Positions 22,630 through 35,560 of a DNA stretch of 64,000 nucleotides are shown piece by piece (within the stretch, counting starts at the first letter, position 1; each line of letters opens with the position of its first letter). The notes under the pieces were generated by a model that saw nothing but the letters and a program-made list of their open reading frames with translations, searched no databases and was not told the DNA's origin. The position numbers were made by a program, and so were the translations under genes. This stretch comes from Temnopleurus reevesii (taxonomy: Eukaryota > Echinodermata > Echinoidea > Temnopleuroida > Temnopleuridae), in contig BQKZ01000455.1 of assembly GCA_036244855.1 (NCBI GenBank), forward strand, positions 41,601-105,600, in the 5' to 3' direction.

Positions 22630-22760
22630 ACTGTGCTAGCCAATGGCACGGGAGCACGGTAGAGTGACCTTTGCTTCCCTCAGCATTCCAAGCTTGAGCT
22701 GGGACTGGGCGTGTATTTTAAGGAAATTGAGAGTCACGTGACACGTGCTGCTGAAAATAT
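22630..22760. promoter_or_regulatory. Candidate regulatory patch with paired E-boxes and a CCAAT motif
   Basis: GTCACGTGAC at 22733-22742 overlaps a second CACGTG at 22742-22747. AGCCAATGGC lies at about 22638. The patch is less AT-rich than its surroundings. bHLH-zip (USF/MITF-type) factors bind CACGTG; that it acts as a control element here is inference. Confidence 0.3.
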
Positions 22761-25700
22761 TTATGGGACGCACAAAACTACTTTTAAGTACTGGCAAACG
22801 TTCCCACATATACGTGAAGTTGTACATATACTCTATGTGATAACAAAACACGCAATAGCATTCTAGGGACTTTAACACACGTACAGTATGGAAGTTTGTT
22901 TGACTAAAGATTCAATTCAATATGTGTAGGAAAAATCTTTTTAAATAATTGTTTTTAGTGGTACAAGAGCTGATGTTTGAATGTGTACACAATCATATCA
23001 GATGAGTGACAAAAAGTACTTTGTTCAAGCTACATGTACCTCTATTAAAATGCTTCAGCTGAATATAACGGATTATCCTTACACTCGTGAAAATAAGAAA
23101 ATACAATGACAAACATACAAATTAGATACAGGTGATGAGATGAAATTGAATAACAGAAATGCTAAGCTATGACAATACGCATGGCTATTCAACATGTGAA
23201 TCACCGTAGAACTGAACCAAATATCTTTCTCTACAATACAAGAAAATAGATTCAACTGTATGGTAATTAATTCATATTTGAATTTCTTTACTCATCCATA
23301 TTTTGGTAGGTTCTTACATGTATATGTGTTCTTTATAAAAACAAGTTTTTAATATCAGCCTACATGCACCCACTTTGATAAAACTGAACACCAAATCACT
23401 ATACATATAAATTTGTTTGGGGAGAGATGGCACTTCAGATATTCAACTACTTTGTGAGCTGCACTAAAAATATTACCGAAATGCAATTTTCAATAGCAAA
23501 TCACATGTAGAGCATTTTCATTGCTTGTTTGAATAAAATTGACCAAGAAATGGTTTAATTATCACGAAACAAGAATAACGCTGCGCATCGTTTTCTTCAA
23601 CATCATACTACCTAGCTTGCATTTGAATGCCAATTCATACTCCACACATCTCTAACTCCAATATCTTGCCCGTGTCTGCTAACGGTCCATTCCGATTGGT
23701 TGACGTTTTCACACTAAAATAAGTCAGGATAATGAGAAAATCTTCTCCAAATTTCATACGCATAAAATAAAGCAATTTGTGAATACATCAGCTTGATTCA
23801 CATCAATTTCTGCATCCTGACTATCACTCATCTAAATCTTTAAAATAACAGAAAATACATTTGGCAGTGTATATATACACAGACGTTTCTCATGATGCAT
23901 TGTAGATCAAAAGACGGCTTGTACGAAGCCTTGTTCCCAGGATTAAGAAATAGGAACGTGCAAACAAAGAATATGCAGGCATTCAAAAAGCCACGCACAG
24001 AGCCTAACTATCTTCAAACAGGAAAGAGACGTTTATTTGCAGTTAACATCACAACTAGTAATTCATATCAGGTTGAATAAAGTTATTTTATGTTGGTTTT
24101 ACGAAGAAATTATAATTTTTTTTTACCTCAGATACTGTACATTGCACCTATTAAGCCTGGAGAGGAAGAGAAAAAGACAGACCGACCGTAAACGTCACCA
24201 ACATAAAGATATGTCCCGGGCTCAAATCCTCATAGGAACCACTCCAAATCAATTTGTATGTAATCAGCTTGATTAAAGGTGCACAACATAATGCCCAGCC
24301 CAATAGCTGCAGTTATGCCAACCTTGTCAGAATATGCATGCTTGGTTCATAAACAAAATGTAAATATAAGCTAGGAAAAAAAGTAAGAGTAAACTGACAA
24401 CAACCATAATCTCTGCGTTTCACCTGCAATAAAAGCATCAATATGTAAAAACATCTATTATGAAAAAATACATGCATATTTGGGAACGGTTGGTACCTTT
24501 GTAGATGGGGAGGGGGGGGGGGGGGAGGAGGTCAAGTGAATACCAGAAGCATGCGATCAATTTATCATGCATAAATTTTTTTCGTCATTCACTTTACAGC
24601 ATAACAATTTCTGTTTAAAATTCCCATTTACGATTAGAAAAAGAAATATAGATTATCAACTTTCCTGGTTGAGTCTGGTTGTTTACATTTAGATGATATG
24701 GACCGAACCGTAATAACTTTAAAACAGTTTTCAGCCATAAACATAATCAATCTTGAATCTGCCTCACCTTTTACTCCTTTTGAACAATAAATCAGTTATT
24801 TTTTTAGAACAAAAATATTCAGCTTCCTTTGTTTTTGTTTTTTTTACTTTTAAGTAGGCTTTTAATTTTTACACTTGTATGTTAAAGATGAAGAAGAAAA
24901 CAAATGAAACAGAGAAAAGATCCGGCCAAGATTTTCATAGTGTTATTCAGTCAATAGCACAAAACCAAACAATTATGTAGGCTATATGGAAATGTAAATC
25001 GAAGCTGCGGCTTTCTCTATAAACACTGAGAATGAAATAAGCTTATGATGAACTACATAAGCAAAAATCAAATCTGAAAACACGTTGCATAATATACAGC
25101 TTGTAAAAGAAAAAGGAAGACACATCTTCTTCACGGTGAGAAAAAACAACATTGCATAACACGTGTATTAAAGTATTGAGCAACTAGCATACATGTTTAG
25201 CCATTTACGGGCACTTAAAAGAAAAATTGGAACAGTGTTGATCACTTCTCACAATGTCACGTATGCTATGCGAAATGTGAATACACATTACAATTTAACA
25301 TACAAGAACATGCTAAACACACGTAAGAATGCTGACGCTTACCTTAGCACGTATATAAAGCGAACTATATAAAGCACAGGTTTATGACGAACCGTGAGTC
25401 AAAATGTGATATTCTCACACGCAGAAACTAGCAAACGCTGTGTGTACGGAATTTAGAGCCAAACCCAGGACACTAGTAATCTGCCGTGCAGACGTGTACA
25501 TAATGAGCCTGCATTCCGGCTGCGTGCTTTGCTCACAGACAGCAGCTGTGGTTTTTACTTTGTATGGCTGAATCAGTACCGTAACAACTCCCCCCCCCCT
25601 CCCTACACAGTATAATGGAACGGTCCGGTGATTATGCAGGCAGTATGCTCGACTGCATACATTCAATGCAGAAGGCACACAGCTCCCAGTGCAGGAAGTG

Positions 25701-26560
25701 TGTGACTAGTGTGTTTATGAAGACAGGCACGTGAAAAATTGATTCGTGTGTTGTATCAACAAAGCCTGGAAACGTGGGCTTTGGTATGCAAATGTGAGGC
25801 CTACGCCCGTATTTTATAGTGTTATAAAGAGCATAGAGAGGGAGGAGACTAAACAAATTATCTGTTCATTCTATCATCCTATCATTGCACATGGTTTTTA
25901 ATCAGCCAAAATACAAAGAGAAAGATTATTGTGTGCGCTCTTCAAATGTTACGGTACATACTGTTCATGAGACCTACGTACATGTACAAGTACATGTAGA
26001 CTATTGTAGTATTCCTTTAAACACCAAACTAATAATTTTGGACAAGCCATCAACAATAAATGAATGCACTTTCATCGTAACTGAATAACTTAAAAATGTG
26101 TCAAGACCATACTATAAACAAATGAAACTTGATTTTAAGTTTCCTGTCACAATGTTTTCAGCATATAATTAACCCACTATTTCATTACCGTATTCATCAT
26201 TCATTATTTCAATATTTTACGATATTTCCCTATATAGCACAATAACCTCACCTACGATTGTGAATTACCAAATCCAGACTTGCCAACCAGGAATTTACGA
26301 GATTGTAGTTTTTAACATGAAATAAAATCAAGGTTAATAGAACTGTGGAAAATAACTTACTTTCAGATTTATGCTACCAAACGCGGCACCGAGATCACAA
26401 TGCAGGTAGGCGCCAGGAAACTCAGAATCAAATTTCAACAGTCAAGTATTTATTTCACAAATAAATTCTTTGTGAGAATGAAAATTTTTAACAACCAGCC
26501 TCATTACGCTTTGGTACTTACTAGGGGGATTTGGCCAATCAGAAAGTATAGCATTCTCAA
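22761..26560. other. Non-coding stretch
   Basis: No convincing exon. A G-run lies at 24508-24527, and a GC-richer zone at 25400-25700 includes a C-run at 25589-25600. A strong minus-strand donor-like TAAG|GTAAGC is visible near 25341 and a weaker one near 25421, so a non-coding exon of a minus-strand transcript here is possible but unproven. Confidence 0.4.
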
Positions 26561-26563
26561 AGA

Positions 26564-27043
26564 TCATTCAATTCTATGATTGAGAAGTGGTTCTATAAAA
26601 TGAAAGTACCGTAATGTATCAAAATACATGTACATAGTCGTGGTCAATGCTTCTGGGGTAATTTGCATTTTGTTTTGTGGATCCGCTTTGTTTGCAACTT
26701 CACCAGTGCGGGTCTTATTTAACATACGTAATTCTATATAATACGATACATTTTCTATGGCTACGATATCAAAATTATCAAAACTATTTAACGAGACTTC
26801 AAAATCATTATCATTGATATGCGCTGATATGATAAACATATCAAACAGGAAGATAGATCTATAAGGCATTATGAACATCATGTTTACGGTAAAGATTAGT
26901 AATGGTCGGGATGCAGAAATGGATATTAAACGATCTGATGTACTCACAAATTGCTTTACATGCCCAAAAATAACTATGTAAGAAATTCGTAGATTTTGAC
27001 AAGTATTCTGGCGTATTTCAGTTTGAAAATGCCAATCAGCCAT
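26564..27043 (-). CDS. Unrecognised 159-codon open frame (hypothetical, doubtful)
   Basis: The longest intact open frame outside the two genes. Its ATG has a favourable context (A at -3, G at +4: ATAATGG). The product would be Ile/Phe-rich with a possible hydrophobic stretch around residues 48-75 and an acidic Asn/Asp-rich middle. No domain or family is recognised and base composition is like the flanking AT-rich DNA. A frame this long is uncommon by chance in such sequence but not impossible in 64 kb. It could be a chance frame or a lineage-specific small gene. Confidence 0.2.
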   Translation of the reverse strand: MADWHFQTEIRQNTCQNLRISYIVIFGHVKQFVSTSDRLISISASRPLLIFTVNMMFIMPYRSIFLFDMFIISAHINDNDFEVSLNSFDNFDIVAIENVSYYIELRMLNKTRTGEVANKADPQNKMQITPEALTTTMYMYFDTLRYFHFIEPLLNHRIE

Positions 27044-27389
27044 TATTCCTACGGAGCACTAAATGACTCAACAGCAGGCCAACCGGGACAGGGAAGATGG
27101 AGTGTTCCAGTGGAATTGTGTGCAGCATGTAAGTCTGCATTCATTTTGCATGCGAAGTGATGTTGTGTTGGGGAACACAACACATAATCATCATTTTTTG
27201 TTTCGCATTAAAAAAGCCACTTCAAGGTTGATTTTATTCAAACAAACTATAGACATGCTCTAATATGCTATTGAAAAACTGCAAATATGGTAATATCTTT
27301 ATTGCAGATCACAAAGTAGTTAAATATCTGAGGCAAAATCTTTCTACAAACTAATTTACGTTAAAGTACATGTTCAAAGGGTTTCTTAG

Positions 27390-27620
27390 ATTTGCAGTGT
27401 ATTTTTAAATATTTCTTGGAAGACTCCCAAACTGCTAGTCATGAAAGCATCGTGGACTTGTGGTCAAGACTTGTGTATTCTTATCGGAGGGTTGAGGGTT
27501 TAGGTGAATATTTCTTTCAGTGGGATAATCATTCACAATGTTCTGCACTCAACCCAGGTGTAGATCTAAGAACTTTGAAAAGAGCAATTTTGAATAAACT
27601 GTATTTGCAAAACCAATGAT
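27390..27620 (+). repeat. Decayed tRNA-derived SINE copy
   Basis: Shares GCATCGTGG, GGAGGGTTG, TCTGCACTCAACCCAGGTG and ordered spacers with the SINE at 56331-56640. The A and B boxes are mutated. Confidence 0.5.
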
Positions 27621-28504
27621 CTTTATATTTCAACTTCATAGCAAATAAATTAATGATTTCCATCACAATGGTGCATGCAAAATTCTATTCAAATGGCACT
27701 TTTATCAAGTACAATGAATTCTAGCGAAATTACTTCTGCAAACAATTCTTGATTCTTGAGAATACAATAACATCCCTGCGCAAATGCTCAAATGATTTCA
27801 GCTTCTATAAATACCATGGAAAACAAAGAGAATGACATTTCTAGCATAATGAATTGCTCTATTCTGCTAACGAGGCAGAGGCTACATAATGATAATGTTT
27901 CTCAGTCTCTGTACCAAATTCACTTCAATGTATTTCTATTAATTGTCGCACATATGCTACTTAGAGCAAGGTGACCAATGGTTCAGCTAAATGTATACAG
28001 ATCAGGCAATGCAGAAGCAGTTGACTAAGCCGCTGCAGCTCCTCCAACACTTTTTTTCTGGTAAATACGTGCATAGCAGAGTGAAACAAAATTAGTAAAG
28101 AGTCATTCTACATTTAAAGACATTCTACAGTACCTGCAATGTACTTTCTTTCCACATAACAAACAAGCACAACATTTCTTTTGCTAATCATTTCTCCCAT
28201 GAGCACATGTTCAGAAATAGCTGATTCGCTATTCACATGCCAATAAACCCAACGTGATAATATTCCGACCCCAACGCGACCCCAACACTATGCTTTTAGG
28301 GTCTCTGCCTCCTTTAATTTTCTACTATGTTATCTTGTATTTTTTAATGTTTATTATGTTTTTCGAAAAAGGAAATAAATGTTTTATTCAATCTACAAAA
28401 AGATTTTTTTTTTATCCAGTAGGTTCATAATATTGACATGTTTGCTGGTATAATTCAATTCAATTTTCATCGTCCGGAGGACAAATAGGAGCAAAAATAT
28501 CCCC
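27621..28504. other. Non-coding stretch
   Basis: AT-rich, no exon recognised. 28440-28490 (CAATTCAATTTTCATCGTCC) resembles the 3' tail of a LINE-type repeat. Confidence 0.35.
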
Positions 28505-28650
28505 AGGGCCCTTTAACATAAGGTTTGCGATCAATTACAAGTGTGAAAAATTATTTCTGATTGCTTTCTGGTCAGTTTATTGAACAAACTGCGCATAAAA
28601 TTGACCATTGTCATTGACGATTAATCGCAAACCTTTATGTTACGGAGCAC
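28505..28650. mobile_element. Second copy of the TGGGCCCCGTAA hairpin MITE
   Basis: AGGGCCCTTTAACATAAGGTT at the left pairs with AACCTTTATGTTACGGAGCAC at the right, with the TTTGCGATCAATT / GATTAATCGCAAA inner arms as in the copy at 3847-3997. Confidence 0.65.
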
Positions 28651-29721
28651 AGATAGTGTTGTCTGATACAGCTAGAAAATGTTGCCAGTGATTAACGATC
28701 GGTGGTTGATTGTCGGGTCTGTTGGGATAAAAATCTGGCCTTGTCTATTTCTGCAATAAGCAACTTTTAAGGTACAGATTTTCATGCCTTCATGTGCATG
28801 TATGTAGAGGGTTCAAATATAACAGAAACTTCTCAGTTCGATCAAAACAGATCAAACCTATCAATGGTACTATTCATAACATCACATTGTAATTTTGGAT
28901 CGCATTAACCCATGTTTGAAAAGTGGAACTTAAAATCTCCCTTCTCAATTATGAGTAAATTTAACACATGAAATCTGGTTCATTTACATGTACATACAAG
29001 CACATTGATATAAATCACCCTTGTCACAGAGGGTGGCCAAACCTCAGAATACAAGTTGGCTCCCCAAACGGAAGTAGTCTGTCAGCACAGACATAATTAT
29101 GCTTTGTGAAGTGCTGCCTACTACATTGTGTTTAGTGGAAGAGCTCCGTTGGCTACTATGTAACTCATTATGCGGCAGTAGTGAAGAGCCATGAATAACT
29201 TACTATTCTAGACCATTTTGCAGGAATTCACAAAGGTTGTTTATTTTGTTGCCACATTTAAACCACAGGTTGGTGGATTACACTGTACATGAAAAGCGTT
29301 AGGTAGAAAACTACATTTGCGCTCATTACGTTTATGCCTACAACTTGTTGTGTACCTCAGATATGCCAAAATAATAACCTCTATGAAGTATTTTGGTCGA
29401 ATGCAGTCCAGAATATTTAATTCAAATAAAAATCTATTCTATCATAATTCATCTTGACACCAACGGTATTGCGATACTCCTAGCGTAATACGCCACACAA
29501 AACATTGTAAGAGCACATACAGTACGCACTTCAAAACACTGCCACACCATGCGGGATACGCACTGAGAGAGACTCTTGCGCTATTGGTCAACGAGGGGTC
29601 AACGGCTGTTTTGAATTTTGAACGCACCGTTCATTGATTCGAGGCCCGAATAGAAGAATTATTATTGGAATAACTATAAATGTGCCTATCATGACCAATC
29701 TTTGTGCTGAATTGATTGGTG

Positions 29722-29853
29722 ATAACTTGAGTTCTAACATTTAGTACTCTTCAACATAACACAACAATCTTGGAAAGTCAAATTTTAGGTGATAAGTTCT
29801 AACATTTAGTACTCTTCAACATAACACAACAATCCTGGAAAGTCAAATTTTAG
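29722..29853. repeat. Tandem duplication, about 66-bp unit
   Basis: Two adjacent copies sharing GTTCTAACATTTAGTACTC through GGAAAGTCAAATTTTAGG, differing by a small indel and one base. This is recent. Confidence 0.9.
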
Positions 29854-29859
29854 GCTGTA

Positions 29860-31418
29860 AAAGAAGTATTCTACCTTTAATGCGTTCGATTAGTAATCAG
29901 TTTAGTGCATTCATTGGACCACTTAAAAGTGTGCACACTGAATCAAATGCACAAATGCTGAAATTTTCCCATGCGACAGTTTAAACCATATAAAATAAAC
30001 CAGCTTTCGTAATGGCCTTTACTTTTAATAGTTGGCTGCACTGAATGAGCAGCACAACTGGGTCTGTACCTACAGACAATGTAATAATTCATTAACCCCT
30101 GGGATTGAAAGATAAGGGACGTTCGCACAATGAATTCAAAGTGATTTTATATTATGATTATTATTATTATTATCATTTATTCCACAATTCAAAACGAAAC
30201 AATTACAGTATAAGTAAAAGATACAACATACAATAATTAGTGAAAAGAATAAATAGTTAAGACCTGCAGTTGGTTTGAGAGGGCTGTCGAGGCGTGGAAA
30301 ACGAAAACTTAATCTCCATAACCCGCAGATTTTCCATCCCAACCCTCTCCAACCAAATGCAGGTAAAGACACATATTTACAAAGTATAAAATACATGAAG
30401 GGGAATTAGGATTCAAACATCAATCTTATTCAGGCAGCGTTCACACTAGAGAGGTGAATCAATTACATTCTAGATTTGGAGCCTTGAAAGACTGACTGCG
30501 CATGTCCAATCTCTCAGATAAAGGAATTGCAGGGATATGACAAATAAAGAAAAATCTTACAGCAAAATAGTTGACAACCACGGAATAATGCGATTGCTGG
30601 ATCAAGACAATCACTTCACACATGTACACACATGGCAGATATTTCCGTAATGCGTGGGATTAATTACAGATGTCCAAACAACCTACCGTTCGCAGTCGGT
30701 CGGCGCTATGATAATTCTGAATAATCACACTCAGATCGTGATCCGATTCATCATAAAATTGTATCCGCACTATGAATTAGTGTGATCCTGTTATCTCGGG
30801 ATCGCAGTAATTCACTGTAGTGCCATGCCCATATTAGTTTGTTTGTTCATGCTCTAGTCAACATGGTGCATTTCCTACAAAGGCACTATGTGACTCTCAA
30901 TTGAGATTTAGAATGTGATTAAAAATTCATTGAATTGTGTTTGGATTGGAAAAATTGCGATTTTAACATTGATTAAAATTTAATGTTAAAATCAATATGG
31001 TTATGTGCAAACATCACTATTAGGCACTGTATACAATGTAAGCTGAAATTATCAGAGGTTTATTTTTACGAGTTTTGCTTTCCAGGTACAATCACTGTCA
31101 AAAACGTGAAAATAACAACACGCTTATTTCTTAAACGCGAAAAATAATGGCTTACCAACCTGTAAGTCAGATTTAAAGAAAAAAAGCTTTCTTTTTCAAT
31201 GGAAAAACAACTCCAAAAGTTCCCACTGGTTTAGCTTTTTTTTGCAATGGCTTCCTTCATCCGCAGCTCTATTTTCTTATTTTCAACAACTCTTTATTGC
31301 ATTGAGCTTCATCTACAGTTGTACAATTCAAACTTATGAAAGTATATGTACCATCTTTTCTCTAATATTTAAACCTGCAATTTATCATATTAATGAATTG
31401 TTTGGATCATACACTTAC
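29860..31418. other. Non-coding stretch with LINE-tail-like sequence and a short palindrome
   Basis: 30150-30230 has (ATT)n followed by CCACAATTCAAAACG and similar low-complexity sequence, reminiscent of a reverse-oriented LINE 3' end. 30961-30998 holds a 12-bp inverted repeat (GATTTTAACATT / AATGTTAAAATC). No exon otherwise. Confidence 0.35.
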
Positions 31419-31510
31419 CACGTATTGAAGTCTGTGGCGATGGCTGAGCCCCACGCAATTGCCGTTTGAAGAAAATTCATGACAAAAGGTCGCCAGTTGA
31501 AAAGAGCATT
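31419..31510 (-). other. Candidate 92-nt internal exon (possible 5'UTR exon of the zinc-finger gene)
   Basis: On the minus strand, a strong acceptor (TTTTTTATGTCTTTCAG|AATGC) and a strong donor (ATACGTG|GTAAGTGT) bound 92 nt that are open in two frames. One frame has an ATG. If spliced directly to the 16603 acceptor, that ATG would give a ~20-codon upstream ORF ending in TGA at the junction. It sits upstream of, and on the same strand as, the zinc-finger gene, which needs a 5' exon. No other gene explains it; an exon of an unseen gene is the alternative. Confidence 0.4.
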
Positions 31511-33685
31511 CTGAAAGACATAAAAAACAAATTCATGGAAATTATAAACAATATGTATTCATACTCCTGTGAATAACTATTACAATAGTAAATATGATAT
31601 TTGCAGTAAACAGAATTCATACTTGGTCTTTTCCAAATCTACACGTATTCCAAATTTCCCTTTTCTTTCCTTCTTTTCAACTCACACCCCATTCAGACTT
31701 GATCAGGGCTGGCAGAGTTCACCCGCTGGTTCCAAGACTGATACGCCACACCAAATGTTTTTCCGTCCCGAGATTGATACGGCTAGAAAAAAATGTGTCA
31801 TATTTACCAATCTGTTCACAGTGAACAGTGTGAATGTGGTTTGTGCAAGTGTTAAATAATGGAATCAACTACAGCGATGTTAAAATCAATTCAAAATTCC
31901 ATTCCTAGGTTTTTCAAGCATGTAAATTCTCAATTAAGGATTTTTACCTAAAAATAATCTCTTTTCACATGATCTGTGGAAATCAGTTAACATTTGGTCG
32001 TTGTGGTTTCCTGTCAATTTGAACACACGTTCTTCCATCAAAACCAAAATTACATCTTCGTTCTTAAAAGTTATGTATGATATTGGTGCTAAAAATAAAG
32101 AGCATGTTTCACCTTCACGTTCACGTTTTTCTCAAACAATTTCACAGAGTAAGGTATCTGTGGGAATGTGAGGACTTTTGAAATTGTAGAAGGAATTATA
32201 TAAAAAATTCATCATTATCAAAAAACGTTGTCATTACAAGTGGACAAAAGATTATTCACTTGCTCGCAATGTTCTACACAACTTTATTAAATATGAATTC
32301 ACGTCTACTGGTAGACATCCAATCACGTTAACAGTCCCTCATACATTAAATCTGTTCTACGGGGATGTTCAAATTAAAAACAAAACCAGGGGATGGATAT
32401 TATATCAAACTAACACGTACATAAAATACCCCTTATTCCCTACATGGAATATCTCGTCAACTGAAATCCCACGCTTGGTTAGCATGATGAGAGGCAGACC
32501 CCGACTCTTTGAGTCAAAGGTTGTTTGTTTGTGGCGCAGGGCTCAGAGACTTGGTTGAATGCCAAAGTTCTGCCACGACAGCCAGCAGGGAAAACTGCAC
32601 TCTCGGGTAATATATTCAAGGCTGGCGTATGAGGCCATGAATAGGGGACTCACATGGACAATGGTATTAGCCATGTACTATACGTATGGTGTAGTGTGGA
32701 AAGGCAAACAATATACAAAACACTATACGTACAGTCTCTGCATGTCTGTGTGTGTATCAGCAATACAGACTGCAGTCTTTCAACGTACGCCATCTAGAAT
32801 GCACGTACAGATACAAGTTCTCCCTACAAGCAACTTACATTCAAAGAATATAAACAAAGTTGGCTGAAAGTTGTAAGAAACTTTGATGGAATGATCGAGG
32901 GTTACTTGGTATGCAAAATAAACACGTGAAGAGTAAAAGTTATGTTTTTCAATCTAGTGGTATACGTAAAAAGACAGAGATTTCTTGACATCAAATAACA
33001 TGCAACCGTGAAGTTCAGAAATATACAAACGGGCAGATAAACTTGAACAGAAATATTTCACAAACCAGTTTTGGAGGTTTCCTGCTCTACAGGATAGGAA
33101 TAAATCCATATTCAGACAGCCGAGGGATATACAGTAAGAGTTCCCTTTTTACATAATTAACCCGATTAAAATACCAATACTCAAATCATTCAAAACATCC
33201 TTCATATATCATATATATGATACGTAATTCAAATGAAAATTTGTAACTGCCATTCCATACGATCATACATACATAAAGTCAATGCACACGTGTACTAAAA
33301 ATGTATGGAGAGATAAACGCAACGTGCTTTGTGCAGTGTCAGTTACATGTACATTAAAGGGAACACAGATAATGGGAAGCGTGTTGTGCATTCTTTTAGG
33401 GTATAATAGTTTATATATATGCTTCTGGAGTATATCGTATGAAGAAAATAGACACAATTATAACCCGGATACATTCAAGACGATAAAAAAATAAGCTTCT
33501 TAAATGTAATGTTTCTTTTTAACGATTTTGGTATCCGTTCATTTTTCAAAACTGAAATACAATTACTTTGTATCCATCAACTCTGTTCAAATTTTTGAAA
33601 AGAATTTAGGGCAAAGTATAAAGTCAGTGTGTCTTTAAGCAGAAGATTCCTGGAATATCACATAATTTGTATTTGCATCAAGCAT
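31511..33685. other. Non-coding stretch
   Basis: No gene recognised. 32182-32556 is open on the plus strand for about 125 codons between stops but lacks an early Met and any recognised domain. About one such frame is expected by chance in a window of this size and composition. Confidence 0.4.
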
Positions 33686-33793
33686 TTGAAATCTACACTT
33701 CAAGAGGTCGATTTTATTGGACATTTAAAAACACTACTTAGAAATCTACACTTCAAGAGGTCGATTTTATTGGACATTTAAAAACACTACTTA
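33686..33793. repeat. Tandem duplication, 54-bp unit
   Basis: Two almost identical adjacent units (GAAATCTACACTTCAAGAGG ... AAAAACACTACTT). Confidence 0.92.
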
Positions 33794-34077
33794 AAACCCA
33801 TCTTTCAAACAATTGTAACTTTTCTTCTTTCATAACTCTTTTATTCAAGCACACTGAGACCTTTTTCAAAGGTATTATTTATACAGAATTTAATAATTCT
33901 CTGCAAGCTTGTTTCTGATAATAAAAAAATTGGTAGATTATTTACAGCATGAAAAAAAGGAGTGTAACACATTGACAGGCCTGTCAATAAAAATCCAAAC
34001 TGAGAAACCCCTCCCCACCCCGCCCACACACACACAGTTCAGAGAAGTTTGAATAATCAACCAATATCAGATGAAAA

Positions 34078-34125
34078 TAATGCCTCCGGCACCACCTATA
34101 AATGTACCATGGTGGTGCTACCGAC
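34078..34125. repeat. Fragment of the TGCCTCCG-ended element
   Basis: AATGCCTCCGGCACCACC followed shortly by GGTGGTGC resembles the right terminus of the element at 46466-47070. Confidence 0.45.
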
Positions 34126-34444
34126 ATACAAAAATAAAATATTAGCTGCGTGGGTACATGTCACAGCATAAAAAAATACACCGGGACGAAGGGTTATTCA
34201 ATAGCCGTCTACACTTTAGAAACAGCCTCTATAAAGATCAAAAAGAGGGCAAAAAATAATTATGCATGTCACCTAATCCCAATCATTTAAATCACGGGAT
34301 ATCTATGCTCCATGTGTCTCGATGAAATCTATGTTCTAGTGATGAAACAGACGTCATGAGTTCCCAATAAGTCCCCGCTAAAGAGATTATGGAGAATGAG
34401 GAACATCTAGAAAGAGCCCTCATAAAGTAAAAATCAATTTTCTA

Positions 34445-34585
34445 CCATGGTGGATAAACATAATATGCAGGTGTCCGTCAAATATGCAACTATGACAATA
34501 TCAAAGATGCCAACTGTTCCAGATTACGGATGGCGTGTATTTGCATATTTGACAGACACCTGCATACTATGTTTACCCACCATGG
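34445..34585. repeat. 140-bp near-perfect inverted repeat
   Basis: CCATGGTGGATAAACATAAT at the left pairs with the inverted ACTATGTTTACCCACCATGG at the right. Pairing continues inward through GCAGGTGTC..GTCAAATATGCAA / TTGCATATTTGAC..GACACCTGC. It is probably a foldback MITE. Confidence 0.8.
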
Positions 34586-35482
34586 AAGAAATTATTTTTT
34601 TTATTTATGAGGGGTCATTTAAGACGTTCCTTGTGAAAAATACCTTTGCAATATCTTTGGCAGGGGCTAATTAAACATTCGTACCATACATTACAATAAA
34701 TTAATACCATAACAATTACATAGGTGAATAGTTAGCAGTAAATTTAAGACACAGTTGAACCTCCCATGGCATATCTAATTCCTTTTTAGCAATATATAAT
34801 TCCGGGAGCACACTTTATTCCAATAATTTATGGGATAATAATGATATCAAGAATCATTCCACAAAACTATTGTACACTATAGACCTACATACTAGTATAT
34901 GAAAATATGTCGATAAATGTCGATATGTCGATAAATTTACCACAATTTTCAATAAATGCATTCAGACCTTCACACACCTCAAGCTCGGGGATAAAATTTT
35001 CTATTTCGGCCATACCCTTTTTACACCGTGTCCGAAAACGGAGGTCAAACTGCAAAATATCATTATTTCAACTATATCAGTACAATATAATGCAACATTG
35101 TTGACATTTATGGGGGAAAGAAACATTATAAAACCATAAAAGACCTGCACGTGAAGCACCAAAATTTGTACAATTTAGCTGTAGGCCTACTGTAGGTGCT
35201 ACTATACAAACGTACATATGTACCCGTATCAATCTCTCAAATGTTTGATGAAATTCAATAACAGCAGCTTACACGAAAATCATTTAAAAAAATAGAATAT
35301 CGCATCAGGTATAAAAATCAGTGCTCCTCCCAAAGTCTTTGATTTAATAACGTGTAGCACCAAACATACAGATCAATATGACTACTTGTAGATAAAGAAC
35401 CGTGGAACTCCACCTGAAATCAAACTACATATTCCTGTAAATGATAAAGGTTAGAAAAGAGAGAAAAGATGCAACAGCTTAC

Positions 35483-35560
35483 CAGTCAAGCATCTGCACG
35501 CAAAATGGCAGAAGACAGCAACCTGCTCTGAGTGGAAGCAAGTTCTCCGCTCTCTCTCCC
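35483..35560 (-). promoter_or_regulatory. Candidate first exon / promoter of a minus-strand transcript
   Basis: On the minus strand a TTCTGCCATTTTGCG segment (YY1-type GCCAT core, common just downstream of animal transcription starts) lies about 25 nt before a strong donor, TTGACTG|GTAAGC, at 35483/35482. The local GC content is raised (35480-35780). Splicing to the exon at 31510 and then to 16603 would give the zinc-finger gene a distal promoter. This is inference only. Confidence 0.35.

Noticed and set aside
31419..31510. Calling the 92-nt exon coding
   Set aside because: It is open in two frames, but 92 nt is too short for this to be informative, and no family match is recognised.
32182..32556. 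Open plus-strand frame of about 125 codons without stops
   Set aside because: No early Met, no recognised domain, no clear splice sites; about one such frame is expected by chance at this base composition and window size.
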